Source: CAVXFL01 sp963761015 (GTDB taxonomy: Bacteria; Pseudomonadota; Alphaproteobacteria; Acetobacterales; Acetobacteraceae). From it: a DNA stretch of 31,481 bases. Of this stretch, positions 27,142-31,481 are shown piece by piece. The notes beneath the pieces are model-generated. The model ran no database searches. It saw only the letters and a program-made list of their open reading frames with translations, and was not told the origin of the DNA. Each line of letters opens with the position of its first letter. The stretch's first letter is position 1. Both the position numbers and the translations under genes were made by a program. The stretch is taken from NCBI GenBank assembly GCA_963761015.1, contig CAVXFL010000013.1, forward strand, positions 1 to 31,481, read 5' to 3'.

Positions 27142-28871
27142 ATGTATATCGAATCGCTCCCCAACCGGAACTCGCCGCCGGCCATCCTGTTGCGCGAGAG
27201 CTATCGCGACGGCGGCAAGGTCCGTAAACGCACGCTCTGCAACCTTTCCAATTGGCCCAGCGCCTACATCGAAGGGCTGCGTGGCGTGCTCAAAGGCGGA
27301 ACCGTCATCCCGGCCGAGCGCGACGCCTTCACCGTCGTCCGCTCCTTGCCGCACGGCCATGTCGCCGCGGCACTCGGCACCGCGCGCAAGCTCGGCCTCG
27401 ACCACATCCTCGGGCGCGCCGGCAACCGCTGCCGCGATCTCATGCTCGCGCTGCTGGTCGGCCGCGTTCTCGAACCCGCATCCAAGCTCGCCGCCGCCCG
27501 CGCACTTGCCCCGCCAACTGCCGCTTCGAGCCTCGGCGAGGTGCTCGGCCTCGGCGCGGTCGACGAGGACGAACTCTACACCGCGCTCGATTGGCTGCTG
27601 GAACGCCAGTCCGCCATCGAGACCGCACTGGCCAAACGCCATCTCGCCAACGGCACACTGGTGCTCTACGACGTTTCGTCGAGCTACATGGAAGGCCGTT
27701 GCTGCCCGCTCGCCAGGCGCGGTTACAGTCGCGATCACCGCAGGGGCACGCTGCAAATCACCTACGGCCTGCTCTGCGCGCCCGATGGCTGCCCGCTCGC
27801 CATCGAAGTGTTCGACGGCGACACCGCCGATCCGATGACCTTGGCTAGCCAGGTCGAGAAACTCAAACAGCGCTTCCATCTCGATCATGTGGTCCTGGTC
27901 GGCGACCGCGGCATGATCACCGAGGCGCGCATCACCGAGGACATCAAATCGGCAGGTCTGGATTGGATCACCGCGCTGCGCGCGCCGGCGATCAAGGCGC
28001 TGCTGCAAGGCGGCGCTTTGCAGCTCTCGCTGTTCGATCAGCGCGACATGGCCAGCATCACCGTACCGGAGTTCCCCGGCGAGCGGCTGGTGGTCTGCCG
28101 CAATCCCGATCTCGCGGCCGAACGCGCCCGCAAGCGCGGCGACCTGCTGGCCGCTACCGAGCGCGATCTCGCCCGCATCCAGGCCGCGGTGGCCCGCAAG
28201 CGCGCTGCGCTGCGCGGCACCGCGGCGATCGGGCTCGCGATCGGCGCGGTCATCAACAAGCACAAGGTGGCCAAGCACGTCGATCTAACCATCGCCGATG
28301 CCGCTTTCAGCTTCTCCCGCAAGCCGCCGCGATCGCCGCCGAGGCAGCCACCGACGGCATCTATGTCGTGCGCACCAGCGTGCCGGCGGCGACGCTCGAC
28401 GATACGGCGACGGTGCGCAGCTACAAATCCTTGGCGCTGGTGGAGCGGGCGTTCCGTTGCATCAAGACCATCGACCTGCAGGTGCGCCCGGTGCGCCACT
28501 GGCTGGCCGATCGGGTGCGCGCACATGTCTTTCTCTGCATGTTGGCCTATTATCTCAAATGGCACATGCGTCAGCGGCTGGCGCCGATGCTGTTCGACGA
28601 CACCGACAAGGATGCCGCGGAAGCGCTGCGCGCGAGCGTGGTGGCGCAGGCGCGGCGTTCACCGGCCGCCGTCACCAAGCAAACCACCGGCCTGACCGAG
28701 GACGGACTGCCGGTGCACAGCTTCCGCTCGCTACTGGCCGATCTCGCGACCCTGGCGCGCAACACCATCACGACCGCGATCACACCCGATCATCCGCTCA
28801 CTGTGGTGACCAGGCCGACGCCGATCCAGCAGAAGGCGTTCGACCTCCTCAGCGTCGGATGTAGCCAGTAG
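27142..28871 (+). pseudogene. IS1634-family transposase, one frameshift
   Basis: A second IS1634-type transposase, different from the one at the window's start. It begins MYIESLPNRNSPPAILLRES and GKVRKRTLCNLSNWP at ATG 27142, continues through the DDE segments LVLYDVSSSYMEG and VVLVGDRGMITEARI, and then switches frame near 28320. Deletion of one base there (in the AAGGCC-like run after SFSRK) explains the shift; the downstream frame carries AAEAATDGIYVVRTSV, YKSLALVERAFRCIK and ends at 28871. Patched, the protein is about 577 residues. I could not identify convincing terminal repeats or a target duplication in 27005-27141 or 28872-28941. Confidence 0.85.
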
Positions 28872-28941
28872 CGCAGCGCTTCGGCCGCGGATTGCACCGA
28901 TAATTCAGAAACTTACGCGTTCTCACAGTAGAAAGCTCGGG

Positions 28942-29436
28942 TTAGAGCGCCCTCTCCAGCACGCGAGGCGGTGAAGCATACAGCGGGCTCGCCCGGCGCA
29001 GGTGGCTGCGCATGGCCTCGGTGGCCCGCTTCGGGTCCCGCGCGGCAATGGCGTCAAGAATTTTGCGGTGCTCCGCCAGGGTGACATCGCGGCCCTTGCG
29101 ATGCAGCAGGCTGGCGTGAAACCGGCTCAGCCATTGCAGCATGGCGCGGCTGACCGCTTCAAACACCGGGTTCTGCGTCACCGCCGCGATGGCGGTGTAA
29201 AACGCCATGTCCGCCGCGCGCTCGCCGTGCGAAATCGCAATGAGGCCGCGCGTGCCGAGGATTTGCAGCGCCTCGCGCACGGCCCGGCGCCCCACGCCGA
29301 ACGCAGCCATCAGGTCGCGCTCGGAGGGGAACTGGGTGCCGGGCGGATATTCCCCGCTCTCGATGGCCTGCAACAGCCGGTCCAACACCGCGTCGGACAG
29401 CTTCCGGCGCACGAGCTTCTGGGTGTCGAGCGTCAT
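28942..29436 (-). CDS. GntR-family regulator with a deleted FCD domain
   Basis: A 164-residue transcription factor of the GntR/FadR group, which normally has a winged helix-turn-helix and an all-helical FCD ligand domain (about 220-240 residues). The DNA-binding part (residues 8-70, with FPSERDLMAAFGVGRRAVREAL) is intact. After ISHGERA the protein jumps straight to ADMAFYTAIAAVTQNPVF, skipping about 70 residues that form the first FCD helices. Of the usual metal ligands, Asp76, His123 and His145 are present but the His of the D-x-x-x-H motif is Tyr80. It may bind DNA without responding to a ligand. ATG 29436 is preferred over an in-frame TTG at 29478. The likely targets are neighbouring transport or catabolic genes, but this is inference. 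Confidence 0.8.
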   Translation of the reverse strand: MTLDTQKLVRRKLSDAVLDRLLQAIESGEYPPGTQFPSERDLMAAFGVGRRAVREALQILGTRGLIAISHGERAADMAFYTAIAAVTQNPVFEAVSRAMLQWLSRFHASLLHRKGRDVTLAEHRKILDAIAARDPKRATEAMRSHLRRASPLYASPPRVLERAL

Positions 29437-29501
29437 CCGCCACTTGCCCCCGGCGGTCAGGACAAAGTCGGGCACCAAGCTGGCGCCATGCCGCTGACGC
29501 T

Positions 29502-29523
29502 GGCAGGCCAGGAAGCGCCTGCC
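29502..29523. repeat. Hairpin upstream of the GntR-type gene
   Basis: GGCAGGC (29502-29508) and GCCTGCC (29517-29523) pair perfectly over 7 bases with an 8-base loop. It lies 66 bases before the regulator's start, within the gap 29437-29690 that has no gene. Confidence 0.35.
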
Positions 29524-29545
29524 GTACCGACGGAGTTATCAGCTC

Positions 29546-29551
29546 ATCATA
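29546..29551 (-). promoter_or_regulatory. Possible -10 element for the GntR-type gene
   Basis: On the minus strand the sequence reads TGGTATGAT, an extended -10-like element close to TATAAT. A weak CTTGCG lies 16 bases upstream of it. It would give a leader of about 100 bases before ATG 29436. This is a pattern match only. Confidence 0.25.
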
Positions 29552-29585
29552 CCACTTCTGACGCCGGCGCAAGCTCGGGCAGAGT

Positions 29586-29616
29586 GGCGCCGGCCCCAGT
29601 GCAGCCAGCCGGCGCC
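29586..29616. repeat. 9-bp perfect inverted repeat in the regulator-IS630 gap
   Basis: GGCGCCGGC (29586-29594) and GCCGGCGCC (29608-29616) are perfect reverse complements separated by 13 bases. No T-run follows on either strand. The gap 29437-29690 holds no recognisable gene; this and the 29502 hairpin are the only structures I see there. Confidence 0.35.
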
Positions 29617-29690
29617 GCGCGCCAGTCTGAGGAAAACCCGCCGCCCGGTTCAACGGCCGCCAATCGACGAACCAAACGTATCCCGCCTTA

Positions 29691-30791
29691 CTCACCAGTC
29701 GGGAATTAAGACGACGTTCCTGTTGTACAGAGTTGCGATCGGTGCTATAGCGGCGGGATGAAACAGGACGGACGCGGGTTGGATCATCGGACGTTGGAGA
29801 CCATTCGATTGATGGCAGTCGAGCGAGTGCGGGACGGCGAGCGTCCGTCATTGGTGGTGGCTTGTACGGCTTCAATCGCACGACGATCTACCGATGGCTG
29901 AACGCGGCGGCAAAGCCGGGTATGGGACTGAGAGCACTGCGCTCCAGGCCGGCGACGGGTCGGCCGCGCAGTCTGACGCCGCATCAGGAGCAACAGGTGT
30001 TCCGCTGGATCAATGGTCGCGATCCGCGTCAGTATGGCCTGGATTTCGGATTGTGGACGCGGTCGTTGGTGGCCGAACTGATCGAACGGAAATTCGCCAT
30101 TCGGCTTGGCGTGACGGCGGTGGGAGAACTGCTCGCCAAGCTGGGACTGACACCGCAGAAGCCGCTGCAACGCGCTTACCAGCGCGATCCTGAAGCGATC
30201 GAGGGGTGGCGGCGCGAACGGTATCCTGCCATTGCCAGACAGGCAAAAGCCTCGGGCGGTGAGGTGCATTTCTGGGACGAGTCGGGCTTTCGTGCCGATA
30301 GCGTGCATGGCAAGACCTGGGGCAAGAAGGGTCAGACACCCGTGGTCGAACGCCCTGGCCAGCGGCAATCGATCAGTGCGGCCTCCGCGGTGAACGCTCG
30401 GGGTGGGTTCTGGTATTGCACCTACCAGGGCGGGCTGAACGCCGAGTCGTTCGTCGGGCTGCTGCGCCGAATGATGCGGCGTCGTTCGAAGCCGTGCATT
30501 TGGTGCTCGACGGACTTCCCGCGCACAAGACCACGCTGGTGAAGACCTATGTTGCCTCCACCAAAGGCATGCTGACGCTGCATTTTCTTCCCGGCTATGC
30601 GCCTTAACTGAACCCCGATGAACTGGTATGGAGCCATGTGAAGCGCACCGGCGTGGCCAGAGCGCCCCTGTGGCGCGGCGAAAAGCTGCAGGCCCGGATC
30701 GAGGCACAACTCAGCGCCATCAAGCGCGTGCCGCAGTTGATACGGTCATTCTTCAAGGCGCCAAGTGTCGCCTATATTACTGACTGGTGAG
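29691..30791 (+). mobile_element. IS630-family element with TA target duplication
   Basis: The ends are CTCACCAGTC (29691-29700) and GACTGGTGAG (30782-30791), a perfect 10-bp inverted pair with further partial matching inside. Each end is flanked by TA (29689-29690 and 30792-30793), the target duplicated by IS630/Tc1-type elements. The length of 1101 bp is normal for the family. The element lies between the GntR-type gene and a permease gene that are both on the minus strand. Confidence 0.92.
29758..30790 (+). pseudogene. IS630 transposase with two frameshifts and a stop
   Basis: The protein can be followed from ATG 29758 (MKQDGRGLDHRTLETIRLM), then one frame off from about 29860 (YGFNRTTIYRWLNAAAKPG; GEVHFWDESGFRAD with catalytic residues), then in a third frame from about 30485 (EAVHLVLDGLPAHKTTLV). 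Near the C-terminus, at 30605-30607, TAA replaces the Glu codon expected in the conserved LPGYAPELNPDELVW segment, and the frame continues to TGA 30788-30790. Each frameshift is explained by one lost base. With three lesions the gene is inactive. Confidence 0.88.
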
Positions 30792-30810
30792 TAAAATGCG
30801 AGAGAACCGC

Positions 30811-31481
30811 TTATCCGGACGGCGGCGCGACCTCCGCCTGCGTCACCGAACGGCGGCGCTGGGCGAAGCCGGCCAGGGCGATGGCGATCACCAAGGTCGT
30901 ACCGTTGAACAGCGGCTCCACGAAAAAGGCGCCGCCGAGTTGCTGAATACCGGAAATGCCGACCGCCAGGATCAGCACGCCGACGATCGTGCCCCAGACG
31001 TTCACCCGCCCCGGCTTGATCGTGGTCGAGCCGAGGAACGCGCCGACCAGCGCCGGCAGCAGGTAGTCCAGCCCGACATTGGCCTGGCCGATGCGCAGCT
31101 TGGAGGCGAGCACGACGCCGGTGAAGCTGGCGATCAGCCCCGACGCGACGAACACGCCGATCACGTAGGCGCGCACCGGAATGCCGTTGAGCGCCGCTGC
31201 TTTCTCGTTCGCGCCAATGGCGTAAATGTGCCGCCCGAGCGGCAGCCGCTCGGTGATCAGCCACAGCGCCACCGCGAGCACCAGCACATATATGGCGGGC
31301 ATCGGAATCCCCGCCAGCGACAGGCCGTTGATGTCGGTAAAGCCGTCCGGCAGCATTCCCATGACCTGCCGCCCGCCGGTATGCGACAGCGCCAGCGCAT
31401 AAAGGATCGTTCCGGTGCCGAGCGTGGCGATGAAGGAATCGATCTGCGCCACCTCGACCAGCAAACCGTTGATCAGACCGG
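30811..31481 (-). CDS. CUT2-type ABC importer permease, C-terminal part (5' end outside window)
   Basis: A membrane permease of the RbsC family; the frame is open to the window's last base, so the N-terminal third is missing. Visible features are INGLLVEVAQIDSFIATLG, the ATPase-contact loop GRHIYAIGANEKAAALNGI, and PALVGAFLGSTTIKPGRVN and NVWGTIVGVLILAVGISG near the end. It is a third, separate CUT2 system, different in sequence from the permeases at 8-10 kb and 25-27 kb. It lies on the same strand as the GntR-type gene, which may once have been the last gene of this operon before the IS630 insertion. Confidence 0.88.
   Translation of the reverse strand, partial: GLINGLLVEVAQIDSFIATLGTGTILYALALSHTGGRQVMGMLPDGFTDINGLSLAGIPMPAIYVLVLAVALWLITERLPLGRHIYAIGANEKAAALNGIPVRAYVIGVFVASGLIASFTGVVLASKLRIGQANVGLDYLLPALVGAFLGSTTIKPGRVNVWGTIVGVLILAVGISGIQQLGGAFFVEPLFNGTTLVIAIALAGFAQRRRSVTQAEVAPPSG

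Noticed and set aside
27005..28941. Terminal inverted repeats of the second IS1634-type element
   Set aside because: Short AT-rich similarities such as GAATT on both sides are too weak to define ends; limits were not called.

Overview
The window is GC-rich DNA with tightly packed, often overlapping genes, on a chromosome or large replicon of an alphaproteobacterium. Acetobacteraceae/Rhodospirillales is my best guess, from protein flavour and insertion-sequence content only; no rRNA or tRNA is present to confirm it. It is an accessory catabolic and transport region flanked and broken up by insertion sequences of at least five families.

Layout. 1-4430 is a stack of insertion sequences: the 3' end of an IS21-type element with a truncated istB, then an IS1634-like element split by a complete IS3-family element. 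The IS3 element has clear inverted repeats and a 3-bp target duplication, and removing it restores the IS1634 transposase reading frame. 4541-9948 holds pxpA (5-oxoprolinase subunit A) followed by a sugar-type (CUT2) ABC importer: a TorT-like binding protein with one frameshift, a double ATPase and two permeases. 9957-10718 is an SDR dehydrogenase on the opposite strand. 10849-18987 is a long plus-strand run: a glutathione-transferase-like protein, hydantoinase/oxoprolinase subunits HyuA and HyuB, a free biotinyl carrier domain, a biotin carboxylase, then PxpB and PxpC. The last two are conserved in sequence but carry about ten small indels. 19145-20443 is a UGT-type glycosyltransferase, followed by an IS1182-type element and a gene fragment. 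22295-27004 is a second CUT2 importer: a binding protein, an unusual ATPase-permease fusion and a separate permease. 27142-28871 is a frameshifted IS1634-type transposase. 28942-29436 (minus) is a GntR/FCD regulator with most of its first effector-domain helices missing. 29691-30791 is a decayed IS630 element flanked by TA duplications. 30811-31481 (minus) is the C-terminal part of a third CUT2 permease.

How the genes may work together. The core looks like uptake and ATP-dependent ring opening or carboxylation of a cyclic amide (lactam, hydantoin or 5-oxoproline type). Two ATP-dependent cyclic-amidase systems (PxpABC and HyuAB) sit beside a biotin carboxylase and a biotin carrier but no ordinary carboxyltransferase. 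PxpB and PxpC are the same fold families (AHS1/AHS2) that make up the carboxyltransferase part of urea carboxylase, so carrier + biotin carboxylase + PxpB + PxpC reads as a split, urea-carboxylase-like enzyme. That is inference. The indels in pxpB and pxpC mean the system is either newly inactivated or affected by sequence errors; raw reads would decide.
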